44,334 bases of DNA, taken from assembly GCA_011947345.1 (NCBI GenBank), contig JAAVTG010000677.1, forward strand, positions 1 to 44,334, written 5' to 3'. This document shows positions 19,618 through 30,984 of this stretch, in pieces. Position 1 is the stretch's first letter; each line of letters starts with the position of its first letter. Origin of the DNA: Phytophthora quininea. Lineage: Eukaryota; Oomycota; Peronosporomycetes; Peronosporales; Peronosporaceae. A program made the translations under genes and the position numbers. The notes under the pieces were generated by a model. It did no database searches, was not told the origin of the DNA, and saw only the letters and a program-made list of their open reading frames with translations.

Positions 19618-20268
19618 ATGTCTGTAGAACAAGTGCGCGCTTCCCACCTGCTCATCAAGCACAGCGGCTCCCGTCGCCCCGGTACGAACGCCATCAACAA
19701 TTTCGTATCCTAAAGGAGTGTTCAATGCTAATGCTAATAGTATTGTTGTTGTTATTCTGTTGCAGCCTCTCGTCTGTCGAACAACATCACGCGTTCCAAG
19801 GACGAAGCCATCGCCAAGCTGCTTGGTAGGGGAAACTATTTTCCTACAGATTAAACTTGGATACTAACGTTTTTTTATTTCAATGTTATTATTACAGAGC
19901 TGCGTGCCCAGATTGTGTCGGGCCAGGCCAAGTTTGAAGACTTAGCGGTGCAGTACAGTGACTGCAACAGGTTTGATACCAGCACCAAATTGACAAGATT
20001 GTTCAAAGGGGAGATTAAGTTTTTATTGTCTTGATTTCCTGCAGCGGCACTCGCGGGGGCGACTTGGGTCCGTTCGGACGCGGCATGATGCAGAAGCCCT
20101 TCGAGGACGCCACGTAATTGGCACACTGATTACTTAACAAAGTATGATGGAAAACTAATTGTTTGCTTTGATTTCTGTTTTGCCGCCAGGTTTGCGCTGC
20201 AGGTGGGCGAGCTGAGCGACATCGTCGACACGGACAGCGGCGTGCACATCATTCTTCGTACCGCGTAG
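19618..20268 (+). CDS. Pin1-type parvulin peptidyl-prolyl isomerase without WW domain
   Basis: Five exons splice cleanly: 19618-19681, 19766-19825, 19898-19970, 20045-20113, 20190-20268; 114 aa. The sequence covers the whole rotamase domain: [15 protein letters not shown] (phosphate-binding basic loop of Pin1-type enzymes), [47 protein letters not shown] and [11 protein letters not shown]. Catalytic Cys, Ser and His equivalents are present. It isomerises phospho-Ser/Thr-Pro bonds. Like plant Pin1 it lacks the N-terminal WW domain. I chose the ATG at 19618 because it alone is in frame with EQVRASH without an extra intron; the nearby ATG at 19540 is not in frame. Confidence 0.93.
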
Positions 20269-20370
20269 ATGGCGCAAAGAGTGTCAAGAGCCACCGAGCG
20301 CTTGTGGAGTTGCAGTAGTTCAACAAACTGTTGCGCTGATCATTGTTGACTTTTTGAAGATGATGATTGT

Positions 20371-20840
20371 CTACTTGGTGGTGGTGCTTGTGCCAGCCCG
20401 GTTGGCGAGTATTTTGGCCCGGAATCCACGGTACCACTTGTAGAGTTTTGGCATCCATTCGATTAACGCGGCGGAATTGCCATATTCGGCGCGCATCATG
20501 TTGGCGACGTCGTCCACGGTCTTTTCTTGTCGAGCCCAGTCGCTGAGCGATCTGTGGAGGATCTGAAGATCGTCTTCGGTGAATCCGCCCAAGGCATCGT
20601 CGGCGAGCTTCACGTTTGCGACATATCGTCGATCAACTTCAGGTTTGTTGTTACCGGTGCTCGTTCTTCGTCGCTTGAGGCGAGGGCGTCGTCCGTGTCG
20701 TGAGTTCTCAGAGATCTCTTCGTCTCTGCGCGAAAGTCTTCAATTGGGTGGATGTCTGAGCGAGTCGTGAGCCTGGATTCTGTCGTCTCTGTCAAAATGC
20801 CAAGGAAGGTAACCGCGACAGTCAGCAGGAAGACTCGCAT
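20371..20840 (-). CDS. RXLR-dEER secreted effector candidate, WY-type, one apparent 1-base loss
   Basis: The N-terminus is a signal peptide (MRVFLLTVAVTFLGILTET), followed by an RXLR motif, RSLR at residues 42-45, and an acidic EER at 58-60 (SSDEER). This spacing is textbook for Phytophthora host-translocated effectors. The C-terminal part, in the next frame from about 20615, has a W-motif-like helix (SLSDWARQEKTVDDV) and a Y-motif-like helix (LYKWYRGFRAKIL), i.e. one WY fold unit; total length about 155 aa. The two parts are separated by a slip at the TTT run 20615-20617 (plus strand). Either an undercall or a real disruption would explain it. Host target unknown. It sits alone between the parvulin gene and decayed sequence. 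Confidence 0.8.
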
Positions 20841-21214
20841 GGTGGAGAATTGGAGCGTGAGTGGTGTGGAGGAAATCGCCGAATGAGTCCTCACATACTA
20901 ACGACCTTTTAGTTGTGCCAATTGAGATACAGTGCAGGAAGACGACTTTCAACTCATCCAGTGCTACGCGTGAGCAAGGACTTACGGCAGCCGGATCAGT
21001 TCTCGAGTTGGCTTTACAATACCATGCTGTAACGTCCGCTCTGCTTGCGGTGTCTGCACTAACAGCACATCTTCGACAAAAGTACGGATGATCGGCACCT
21101 ATAATACGGTCGAAATTGGTACGTTTTTCAGCGTCATCTGTGATGTCTTGGACGATACGCTGACTTACTCATGGCTCCATTGCTAATCCGCAACCTGCGC
21201 GAAATCATGGGCGA
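20841..21214. other. 374 bp between effector and decayed gene, nothing recognised
   Basis: Contains the presumed effector promoter on the minus strand. Short open frames only. Confidence 0.4.
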
Positions 21215-21777
21215 TCAGAACGGAGCATCAACGAATGCGCAGTTTGGAGAAAGGAGAGCATTGTCGAATACTAGTACGCGCGATACATCCTTGAAATTGT
21301 CAAACAGACTGAGCACTGGTGTGAGCATGTCTGCGGAGTACTCCAGTCTCGTGACTTGATTGTTGTCACCGTCCCACTTGAGGCGGATTGATCCACACCA
21401 CAAGTTGTTGACCAAAAGTGTGCCAGCAAGTCCGTCTCCTTCAACGACGATGCCGAAGCGTATTCTCGTGATACTGTGCGCTGCGGTGGTGGTTGCATGA
21501 ATGGAATTCGACATCTCTTGTTCCAAGCGTAACAGCTGAATGCCGAGCTCTCCATGACATCGAGTGATACGTCGTCAACCTTCCTCGATACTCAAGTTGA
21601 TCCGTTCGAAATGTTCGTTAGCATTGCTTGGCGCAGAAAAACACGTTGGGATGTAGTCGAGTTGGCAACGACCTCGAAAGTGGCGGTCTTTGCCTTCTCA
21701 GAAACTTGGCGTACACGCTGGCCAGAGGAGCTCGCATTGAAGGTTAATTGACGGTAGGTGGGATACGATCGCCTCAT
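21215..21777 (-). pseudogene. unidentified protein gene, frame broken, possibly truncated
   Basis: Two protein-like segments lie in different frames on the minus strand. The first (21592-21777) reads KAKTATFEVVANSTTSQRVF and LRQAMLTNIS; the second (21215-21526) reads EQEMSNSIHATTTAAHS, then VVEGDGLAGTLLVNNLWCGS and SADMLTPVLSLFDNF, ending at a stop. Between them the frame changes at least once around 21560-21590. The second part resembles a mixed beta/alpha domain with repeated hydrophobic strands, reminiscent of oomycete-specific families, but I cannot name it. Signal peptide and upstream exons are not evident. It may be a relic or a gene damaged only by base undercalls. Confidence 0.4.
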
Positions 21778-21954
21778 AGTTAATTTGCAGTATGGATGAG
21801 AATTTTCCTTTCAAAAATATTCGAAGAGGACGTCAAGAGGACGACTCGTGATCGCTGAGTTGGCTGCGCCTGACTATCAGCAGGACTTTGGTAAAGTCCC
21901 CGTTTCGTCGCTCATTCTAGAGTCTGCCAAGCCACACTCAAGCGCAACTCCACG

Positions 21955-22264
21955 ATGACCCCAGTCCAAACGAAACTCACCTACTTCGACGTTTCATTCA
22001 CGGAGCTTACGATCAAGACCCGAGCTGACAAGAACGTTCATTGAGAAGACCATCCCGATGTTGTTTGCTGTGCTCGAGAAGCAGGTCGACGGGAAGTTCA
22101 TCCTTGGGGACGAACTGTCGTATGCGGGCCTGCATTTTGCTCGACGTCGTCAACAACAAAACAAGTGGATCTTCTACACCTTCTAGCATTCCTCGAAGCT
22201 CGCTGCTGTCGTCGACAACGTGAAGGGCGAGCCGAAGGTGGTTGCTTGGAGTAAAGTCCTCTAG
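21955..22264 (+). pseudogene. glutathione S-transferase relic with internal deletion
   Basis: The ATG at 21955 begins MTPVQTKLTYFDV, the start of a sigma/prostaglandin-D-synthase-type GST with its catalytic Tyr in the first strand. It then jumps directly to the C-terminal helical domain: EKTIPMLFAVLEKQVDGKFI, LGDELSYA, DVVNN, and KLAAVVDNVKGEPKVV near the stop at 22262-22264. The glutathione-binding central part (about 80 residues) is missing and the frame changes at least three times, at about 22038, 22130 and 22190. This is a true pseudogene, since an internal block is gone. The long minus-strand frame over it (22013-22432) is its antisense shadow. Confidence 0.75.
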
Positions 22265-22639
22265 CATTTTTGTCAAAGCCGTTTGTACTGTGAATGATAA
22301 ACACAAAAAGGAGAAAACGTTGCCACAACGAGCCATACTCCTCGAGTTCCAGTTTATCATCTCGATTTTGTTGCCTTGCATCGTGCAATACGTTTGCTTT
22401 CTGATGGACTTCTGAAGTACATGGCTTATCATTCATCACTTGTGTTTTGTTTAAAATGGGACATTAAACTATAAGTTTCTCACTCGGTATGGTCTGCAGA
22501 ATTAATGTCTAATGCTCACTTCATTTCCTTTATCGTTGTAGATGATTCGGCGGAATGTATCATCGCTGCTGAGCTAAGTTGCAAGGAATACCGAGGCTGC
22601 AGGTGCGGTAGTATTTTGTCTAAACCAGACGACGGCGAA
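22265..22639. other. 375 bp without a recognised gene
   Basis: AT-richer sequence downstream of both the GST relic and the PX gene; no domain seen. Confidence 0.4.
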
Positions 22640-23969
22640 TTATCCAGCTTGGCCCAGTTTACGGTCGAACAATATCGCATCACGACAAGGTCGCTGACGC
22701 TGTTCTTTAGCAAAAGCTAAAAGTTTCGAGACTGCCGAATGAGGTTTGGATTCCTCATCGTCTTCACGTAACACTGGCCCCGGAGTTGCAATGGAATTCC
22801 TGACTCGCAATTTGAAGACGCACATTTCGCTATCGATACGAATTTGCCACCGCAGACTTCCAGACTCGAATAACGCCGTAAAGAAGTCGTCCATTCTCTC
22901 TGCGTTGCGTTTGATGCGCCTCGAGAAGCTGCCAAAAGTTTTCTCTTTCTTCAACTGCGGGAGTTTGTATGACGTTTTAGTCTGTATTGACGTCACCCAG
23001 TCGAAGATGGCCGTGTAATCATGCCACACTAGTACCGAGTTATGGGACTTGGTCTCGATCGAAAGCTGATACTCGACGATCGATGTGTCTGCTTGTATTT
23101 GGATTCGATGGCCGACAACTTTGGCAGACAGAACCTCCACAAACTCCTTCATCTCGTCCTTGTTGGATAGAAATTCCCACGCTTTCGTCGTCAAAATTGC
23201 CTTCGGCGTCTTGGATTTCACGCGACGTTTGTACACGCAGGTGGTCGAATCTACACGGATCCCCCACTGAAGGTGCTCAGCACTGGTGGCAGCATCTAAA
23301 AACTGGTTCAGAGCGATCATCCGCTCTTGAATATTCTTCTCCGAGAAGTGACCAAATAGTTTTTGTTTGGTAAACGAGGGACCCCTCTTTCCAAGTGCTT
23401 GGGGTTGTCTTTCAATTTCTCTACCAGTTTGGCGAACATGCTGTAGCGATACCAGACATACACAAGTCCACGCGAATTCGTCTTGACCTCAATTTTGTAC
23501 TCGACAAAATGCTTGCCATTGCGCGTGCTGATTCGACTTTCCACCACTTGTGCTGACACCAGAGTCACGAAATGAACCCCTGTCGTTCATCAACTTTCTT
23601 CTGAAGCTCTTGCACTTGTAGTCGGAGTTGTGTACTCTCACATCTTTTCTGGGCAAGCTCGTTTGCGAGTCTGGTTTGCTGTTCTTGAGCATTCTCGTTT
23701 TGTTCCCTCAACTGCTCCCGCAGCTCTTGCACTTGGATTTGCAGTTGTTTGTTTTCCCGCTGCAGTTTCCAGTGGACCGATTTGCTTTGCCATTTCTGCT
23801 TGATATCTGCCGCAAGATGCTCGCGTAGTAAATGATTTTGAACACGAAGGTCGCGATTAAGCTCCACGACACTCGCCACGAATTGGTTTGGGTCGTTTGA
23901 CTCCAGTTCACGACTACCGTTGGCTTCTTGACTTGGATCCCGCGCACCTTCGTCAGTTTTAGCCTCCAT
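22640..23969 (-). CDS. coiled-coil protein with two PX domains, related to the PX-myosin tail
   Basis: In order: an acidic N-terminus from the ATG at 23969, a coiled coil of about 100 residues (QRENKQLQIQVQELREQLRE), a first PX domain (VSAQVVESRISTRNGKHFVE, VYVWYRYSMF, LPNK, FLDAATSAEHLQWGIRVDS) and a second PX domain (LSAKVVGHRIQIQ, VLVWHDYTAIFDWV, RIKRNAERMDDFFTALFES, RWQIRIDSEMCVFKLRVR). PX domains bind phosphoinositides and place proteins on endosomal membranes. The first PX domain is closely similar to that at the end of the PX-myosin at 26649. The frame is lost by one base at the runs 23570-23572 and 23360-23364. No motor is present, so it may act as a membrane-bound adaptor or a competitor of the myosin tail; that is inference. 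Confidence 0.75.
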
Positions 23970-24214
23970 CTTAGTCGGCTCGACCTTGACTCGAACCCGG
24001 CGAAAGAAACACTGAACACGACTGCTGAACTGCCATGGGTTAACCTTCTGGCTTCTTGCAATCAGACCACTGTTTAGTGGATTTCAACGTGGGAAAAGTT
24101 TCCCAACAAAAAGTTCCCATGCATTTTACAATGTCATTCATGGTGCAATCCGAAATCACTAGGACAAAGTGCACAGTCGAAACCGGAAGTTATGCATTCT
24201 TCCTTATGTCAAAG

Positions 24215-24836
24215 CTAGAGACGACTAGTACTCAACAAGGTGGCGTAACTTTTCCATAGCAAGTATGCGGAGTCTTCAATTAGTTCAGCAGTCGGGCATC
24301 CCTCCGTCTTCACTCCCAAAATCGCTTTGAAATACTCCGAGTCCACGCCCCGCCTGTGCAAAAGGCGCAACATCGTCGGCTCAAGCTCTTTCGCAAGATT
24401 CTTGAGCTTGGGCTGCTTGGCCATTAACACCAACAGCAACGCAATGCGTTCATCGGGGAACTTCTGTGTCAGTTCCTCAAAAATGATATTGCGGGAAGCG
24501 AAGGTGTTGATTTCTCCTCTGGCCACTCGGTATTTGAGCACGTACTTGAACCACTCGAGTAGTGTCTCGTTACTGATCTCCGCATTGTTTGCCCCCAGTT
24601 TGTTGAAACGACGTCTGGACGCGCCTCTTTTGACATCGGTTTGAGTTTCAATCTCAACGTAGCTGTAGCGAGGATTCCTCTTTCTTCAAAGTCATCGGTG
24701 TCTTTTGCTTGAACGCGCAGAGACCGCTTCCCGGTAATAACGGCCTCAACTTGCTTGCTCTCCGTAGTGGTTAGATGTGCAGAGGTGACAGCGACGAAAA
24801 AAGCATTGCCAACCAAAGAGACAGCCTTCGATGCAT
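24215..24836 (-). CDS. second RXLR-dEER secreted effector candidate, WY-type, two apparent 1-base losses
   Basis: The ATG at 24836 opens a signal peptide (MHRRLSLWLAML...), interrupted by a one-base slip in the A6 run 24797-24802 (plus strand). Then come AVTSAHLTTTES, the RXLR motif RSLR (about residues 38-41) and the dEER part DTDDFEER. A second slip at about 24672 leads to the effector domain: LLEWFKYVLKYRVA (W-motif), a helical stretch with IIFEELTQKFPDERIA and LAKELEPTMLRLLHRRGV, and LLWKSYATLL (Y-motif) before the stop; about 200 aa in all. It shares the KRSLR...DTDD...EER block with the effector at 20371, so the two may be diverged paralogues. It is inserted between two PX-family genes. 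Confidence 0.78.
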
Positions 24837-25264
24837 GGTTTCGTCTTCTTGTATGAGTCAGTTGGTCTTGAACGGCAAAAGGAAAAGCGAGGACTGCTAA
24901 GATGATTTCCATCCCATTGAGACAACAGATTATCTCCGCGGTGAGGAACACTTCGGAAGAGTAATACAAAGCATTGTTCCTCATAATCTTTTCAAAACCT
25001 TCGAACTGTTTTGCTATGGTATGATGGCTCCATCATTGATGAGTAAGGCTGGTTTATAATCCATCTCATCGTCATTAACTCGATAGAAACACCACGTAGC
25101 TTTGTTAGAACTGGTAGGTAAGTCTTTCAGAAGCTCGGCTCAATATTTTGAAACACGAAGGAAGCTTCGACACGCTCTAGTAGTGTTCTTGAGCAAGTCC
25201 CTGAGCCACAACAGCGACGTCTCTCGTTGAGCTGCACTCCAACTTATCTTTGACCGGCCACGCC
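24837..25264. other. 428 bp without a recognised gene
   Basis: Holds the presumed promoter of the minus-strand effector. A weak PX-like 3' end of the neighbouring relic may extend into it; otherwise nothing. Confidence 0.4.
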
Positions 25265-26217
25265 TTATATTTCAGCTTCGAAACAACCTCGTTGTCGAGT
25301 AAACGTCGATGGTTTAGCTGACAGGTGATTTACGCAGCTGGAAGACCTCTTTTCTCGAAGTCGAAATTCGCATTCGCTGTCATCGATGCGAGTCTGCCAT
25401 CGAAGGTTTTCTGAAGCGTCTAGCGCCTTGAAGGCCTCTCCCATTTGTGGAATTAGCGTGGAAAAACTTGGAGCTTGTAAAGCTTTCAGCCAGTCTGAGA
25501 TGGCGCGGTATCGATGCCACACGAGCAGCGTCTCGTGGAATTCCGTCTTGACCTCTAGTTGGTACTCATCGAAAGAAATTTCTGCGTGGGATCGACTTTT
25601 GCCGTCACTGCAGTCGCAAACTTGTGAAGATTTTCAGTTGTTGGCCACTTCTTTGAGTTTAAACACGCGTTGGAGTCGCTCGACACTTGAACACAAACAT
25701 CGAGTCCAGTTGGAAAACCCACTCAAAATTATCAGCATTAACAGCAGCCTTCAAACCTGGTTGACGATCGCTATGCGCTCGGGCTTTTGTTGTTAAGGAA
25801 GTTGTCGCCGAATCCTTCAAACTCCCGTTCTGTATTGATATTGAGCTTGTACTGGATGAATCTCTTCCCTTTGTACTTGGCGGTCCGACTAGCAACCTGT
25901 TATGGTGAGACCAGAATCCTCCCCTTCTGTTGTTTGATCGCTCTTCGCACTTGGCGAATCTGTTCTTGGAGCTGCCTGTTCTCCTGTTGTAAAATCTCGT
26001 CTGCAAGTTCGGTGTTCTCGACTTGAGCACTCGCTTTGAGCTCGCTCAATTGGCGTTGCAATTGTTCATTCTCAGCTCTCCACTTTTCGTGCGTTGATTT
26101 GTTTTGTTGTTGACCTTGAAGCGGAACACCCTGCAAAACGTTCTGCTCCTCGTCGAGTCGAGAAGTTTTGCCTTCTTCATTCGGGTCCCGTTGGCTCTCG
26201 AGGTTTGCACTCTCCAT
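25265..26217 (-). pseudogene. decaying coiled-coil/PX paralogue
   Basis: It starts at the ATG at 26217 with a Glu/Gln-rich coiled coil (KWRAENEQLQRQLSELKAS, QENRQLQEQIRQVRRA) as in the gene at 22640. A shortened first PX domain follows (ASRTAKYKGKRFIQYKLNIN, then DNFLNNKS, NADNFEWVFQLDSMFVFKC) lacking the central WHRYS-FR part, then a second PX domain (EYQLEVKTEFHETLLVWHRY, then ALDASENLRWQTRIDDSE). At least three frame changes and an internal deletion separate these. Some breaks may be base undercalls, but the missing part of the first PX domain argues for real decay. It is a tandem neighbour of the PX-myosin. Confidence 0.65.
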
Positions 26218-26648
26218 TGTACGTTGCCGCTTGACTAGGATAAGGAGAATCCAAGACTGAAAGGAATCGCGAGCGTCGACACACTTGTGGTCGGATCCAG
26301 CGTTGAATGAGCCACACGAGCATGGAAAATTTGTAGCTGATGGAGTCCACAACTTTGCAACTCAAACGACGAAAGTCATCAACACCTTTCGTGGCGGAAA
26401 ATAAAAGCATTTACACAGAGCTTCCATCTACTGCGCCTACATCTGCCGACTTCTTGATTAACTTCGATGCTTGGCCCGGGAACTCTCGCCGTGCATCGAA
26501 TACACACGTTGCGTCTGCATGCCGTTCCTTTGACTCGCTAATCGGGTCGTTCGTAAGTTCAGGCGAATGGTCGATCGAGTGATCCAAACACCATCAGTGC
26601 AGTCGCTGCGCTCCGTAGTCCATCCATACACTTACACCTTTAAGCTGT
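26218..26648. other. 431 bp between PX relic and PX-myosin, no gene
   Basis: Includes the 3' end region of the myosin gene and the promoter side of the relic. Only short frames. Confidence 0.4.
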
Positions 26649-29600
26649 CTAATTTCCAGCCGTGCTGCTTCGACGGAAGCCGAACGACTTCATCGACAGC
26701 CGCGACGACGAACGTGGTGAGGACGAGTGCGTGGTAGCGGACGAAATGCTTTCGCGCGTCGAGTTCTTGACACGGCGCTTGTAGACACACGTGTCCTGGT
26801 CCACACGGATCCCCCACTGGAGGTACTCGGCGTTAGTGGCAGCCTCCAGGAACTGGTTGAGTTTGGCCACACGGTCCTGGATGATCTTCTCCGAGAAGTT
26901 GCCAAAGAGCTGTTTGTTTGGCAGCTCCGGGATCTCCTTACGTTTGTAGCCGTTCTTGGTCTGCAACGTAGCAGCCAAGTTACGGAACGTGCTGTAGCGG
27001 TGCCACACGTACAAGGTGCCACGAGTGTTGGTCTCGATCTGCAGCTTGTACTCGACAAACTGTCGACCTTCACGGTACGTGATGCGACTGTCGACGACCT
27101 TGGCTGAGATCAGAGAGACCTCCTGAGAGCGCACCAACTTAGTCTGCAGCTGCAGCACCTGCTGCTTCAAGCGCTCGTTCTCACGAAGCAGCTCGGCGTC
27201 TGCGTACTCGGCCACGTTTGAGGACAAGGTCGAGCGCAGACGATCGTTCTGGGCGACAAGTTCGCGGTTGAGCTCCAGCGCAGCCTCAGCGGCCGACTTG
27301 GCGTCGCGAGCAGCAGATTCCGCCTCAGCCACCTTGGAAGCGGCTTCCGTGAGAGCACGAAGCGTACGCGGAGACACGGGCCCACGCCCTTCCTCCTTAT
27401 CGCTCTCGTCACTCCAGTCATCCTCCACAGGCTCCTATCACACAACAATCTCCTAAGTAACTCTGCTGCATGACTAGACAACAAGGACAAGAACGTACCG
27501 GCTGGGGATCGCTGTGGCTTCTCTCGGACATGGCGTCCATCTCCTTTGGCGCAGACGTTCCTCCTCTTCCTCCAGAGCGATCTGGCGCAGACGTTCTTGC
27601 TCGGCCTCGCGCTGCTTCCTGACACGCTCAACCAACAAAGCAAACAAGAAACGCTGTTTGCGGCCACGTTCGCGCGCTTGAAGCTTAACAACTCCGGCGC
27701 GCAGCTTCTGGTAGCGTCTGGCTGCCAGACCACCACGCGTGATAGCCTGGATCTCCACCACAGCAGCGCGCTGGCGCACGAAGCGCTTACGGTGGACGTA
27801 TCCGTGCATCGTCTTCTGGATGAGGATGGCGTGGTCCTTCAGGATCACATTACGACGGTCTTCTAAGCGTTGCAGCAGACCAGAGCTAAAGTAGACCTTA
27901 GTCTTGCCAACGGCAAACTTTGTGTTCTGCATGGTCGTCGCCATGTCGGGAATCAACTCCTTCAGCAGACCAGCAACCATCTCAGACGGCTCAGCATCGC
28001 GTAGAGCAGAGGGGCAGATGATCTGGAAGCGCTGCTGGAACTCGACAAGCGGCAAGCGGTTGGGGAAAGCAGCGCGACTAATACGAATAGCAGCGATCAC
28101 ACCAGCGCAACGCAGTTGCTCTACAATCATGCAGCGGTCGAACTCCACCGCGCTCTTGTTGGCGTTGGGCTTGATGCAACGCACATACTGCGAGGACGTC
28201 TTGTTGATGGTCTCCATCAGTTCGGACAGCTGCTTGCGGAAGGCGCCAGCGATCGTGTTGCCGACCAGGAAACCCTTTTGACGGCCCTCTTTGCCGTGTT
28301 TGCCGCGGCTGTTGCGCTTCGAAGTCTGCGTGGGCGTGAAGATGCCCGAGATGATGTCGTTGCTACTACCAGACAGCAGCTGCACCATGTCTGTGGGCAG
28401 CGTGTCCTTGTTCTTCTCTAGGAAGCCCTCGCCATTGTACATGACGTCGCCGGCGTAGTGGTGAATGAGGAATTGCATGGGGTTAAGACGGGACTTCTCG
28501 ATGCTCGGGTGGCCACTGCAGGCGTCCAGCACTTTGCTCACAAACGTGCTATCCGTAGCTTGAGGACGCAGGACTTCCTCGTTCAGCATGCTGACGATAC
28601 CCATGCGGCCTTCAATCAGGTCCAGGATCGGCTGGTTGTCTTCGAACGTCACAAGCGTCAGAGGAATGCCTTCCTCCACGTACTCGTTCTGCACATCCTT
28701 GAACACATCGCTGTTGAACTTCTGCTGGAGCTTCTCGTTGGCGTAGTTGATACAGAGCTGCTCAAAGCCGTTCGTCTGGAAGCTCTCAAAACCAAAGATA
28801 TCAAGCAGACCGATGTGCGTCTGCACGTTGTTGGTGGAGCAAATGGCCTTGTTGATACGGTGCACCAGCCAGTCGAACAGTTGCGTGTACATTCCCTTGG
28901 CAAGAGCGTCGCGCAGGTCCGAGGCCTGCTCGGCGTTCAGCGGGATCGTGTACGACTCGGAGCCGGCCGTGATGGAGCGCTCCAGCAATGTCGAGTGCAG
29001 CGCCGCACTCTCCGTCTGCAGCAGGTGGCCAATGTTGTCCACGATCTCCTCGTTGCTCACATGGCACTTTTCCGTGTCCGCTCCGTTCTGCTCAAACTCG
29101 ACCTCGCCCAAGTTCAGAATGGCCGCCACGATCTCGAAAATCGCGTTCTGCTCCTCGGTCGTGATGCCGATCGTGTCCAACGCGTCCTGCGTCTCTTTCA
29201 GCGTCTGCTCGTCGTCGATTCCCGACAGCTCGGCGTCGGCACCCACGGCCACGTACTTGTAGTTGGACGCGTCGCCCTGCAGGCGCAACTCCGCCATCCT
29301 GCTCTCGGCGAGACAGAAGATCTGGTAGAAGATGTGGTAGTTGCGTTCACCTTCAGCCTGGCCCACCACGCGACTCTTCTCTAGCAGGTAGGTCTCGCAC
29401 AGAGCGCCGACCAACTGCCCGACATTGTCGAACTGGAGCTGCGCGAACTTACCGAACCGACTCGAGTTGTCGTTGCGCTTAGTCTTGGCGTTACCGAAGC
29501 TCTCGAGCAGCGGGTTGCTCTTGAGCACCTGATCAATCACCTTGGTGCCCTGCTGGCCGCCGCCAGAGATAGAGGCCAAGTGGTTCATCATGATCTTGAC

Positions 29601-30167
29601 CGTCTCGGTCTTGCCGGCGCCAGACTCGCCGCTGACGAGGATGCTCTGGTCCACCTGCGTCCTCTTCATGTCCACGTAGGAAGTGGCCGAGAGCGCGAAA
29701 GGGTGAGGGGCCAACGAGTCCCTGGGCTGGTCCAAGTACTTTTGGTACAGCTCCTTGCCGTAGAGATCCAGCCACTGGTACGGGTTGACGGCGATACAAA
29801 TGGCGCCCGTGTACGTGTAGGGCATCTTCTTGGCGAAGCGCAGCTCCAGGTTCTTGAGCACGGCCGGCTCGTGCAGGTGGTTCAGCGTGCACATGTCGTT
29901 GGCGCCGTCCACGTCGAAGACGTTGCAGATGGGCATGGCGTCCTCGGCCACCTCGCCGGCGAGCTGCGCGATCTCGCGGATGTTGACCACCTTCTCCAGG
30001 CCGTCGTCCTTGTCCCACGCGCCGTCGTCGTTGGGCTGCAGCCGCACCTCGGCGCTCTTGCCGTCGTCCAGGCGGCGCACCACCACCGCCTTCTTCCAGA
30101 CCTGCGCGTCGTGCGGCACCCACACCATGGCGCCGCTGTCCAGCATGCCCGAGCCGTCGTCCGCCAT
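26649..30167 (-). CDS. myosin heavy chain with C-terminal PX domain (oomycete PX-myosin, class XXX type)
   Basis: Exon 1 (27499-30167) holds an N-terminal SH3-like part (MVWVPHDAQVWKKAVVV), the motor with P-loop GESGAGKTE from residue 180, switch I NDNSSRFGKF, switch II DIFGFESF, the actin-binding region (QYVRCIKPN) and the converter, then two IQ-like helices (RQRAAVVEIQAITRGGLAARR) and a charged helix. Exon 2 (26649-27434) encodes an acidic linker, a coiled coil and a PX domain (SAKVVDSRITYREGRQFVEY, LYVWHRYSTF, LPNKQLFGNFSEKII, LQWGIRVDQDTC) with a Ser/Arg tail. Myosins ending in PX are known from oomycetes and should carry membrane cargo along actin. A one-base loss in the TTT run at 27545-27547 separates ERLRQ from the linker EMDAMSERSHSDPQP. 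Intron 27435-27498. Three stand-alone copies of its tail lie in this window. Confidence 0.92.
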
Positions 30168-30984
30168 GGTTTCTGCTTGCTACAGCTCCTCCTTTCGCGT
30201 ACTGGCCGTTGCGGGGACACGCCTGCAGCCGGTTGTGGCGTCGTCGCCTCTGCCCTGCCTGGTTTTTCCTTACGCGCCGTTTTTAGCCAATGAAAACCGT
30301 TACGCTTGGCAAACGATTTGTATGTGGTCTGGTCCGGCTCCTTTCGGTTCAGTTCAAAGTGTAGCCATTTGAGCTGACACGCTGGTAACCCCGATGCGAC
30401 GAACATGCTGCGTGCGACGCAGGCTCTGCATGGGGGCACGCGGTAGTTGGCGCCGCTTTCGTTGAGGATGTCGGGGACGGAGAGCTCGCTCCATTCTCGT
30501 TAGGTCACGACGGTGGTCGGTGAAGGGTTTTCTGGCTGTTTGCCAGGTGCCAACGCCAACGAGTTCGTGGCGACCACCTGGAGGGTGCTGTCCGTTTGGC
30601 TGGCGGCTGCAGGCGGTGCCGTCCATCGAAGGGATCCACAACGAGTGCACCTTCTCCTCTTCAGAGGCCCCGACCAGGCGTCAACACGACGTCCCGAAGT
30701 TTGCGTCGGTATCGGACACTTGACGACGATTTGGCGCTGTCCGTCAGCCTGCTTGCAACAACTTGTCCGCTTGAACGGGCATTGGTAGTGCATGTTAGCG
30801 CATTAGCAGAGCGGCGGCCGCACCGAACCATGTCATTGACGAATGACAGTGCGAGGAATCGCTTTGGCGAAACGTTTTCAGCGTGCAGCGAAAACAATTG
30901 CAGGCAAGACGGTGATTAAAATCAAAGTTCCAAGTGTATTCATTCATTCTCAACACTCGTTTCGCCGCGAGTCTCGACGGTGGT
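30168..30984. other. 817 bp without a gene; myosin 5' flank
   Basis: Contains the myosin promoter on the minus strand. Overlapping frames of up to 100 codons on both strands have no domain and look random. Confidence 0.45.

Noticed and set aside
22013..22432. 139-codon minus-strand open frame with helical composition
   Set aside because: It is the antisense of the GST relic on the plus strand, whose conserved words explain the open frame.
28458..29384. 308-codon plus-strand open frame and other long frames opposite the myosin motor
   Set aside because: Antisense shadow of GC-rich myosin coding sequence; no domain on this strand.
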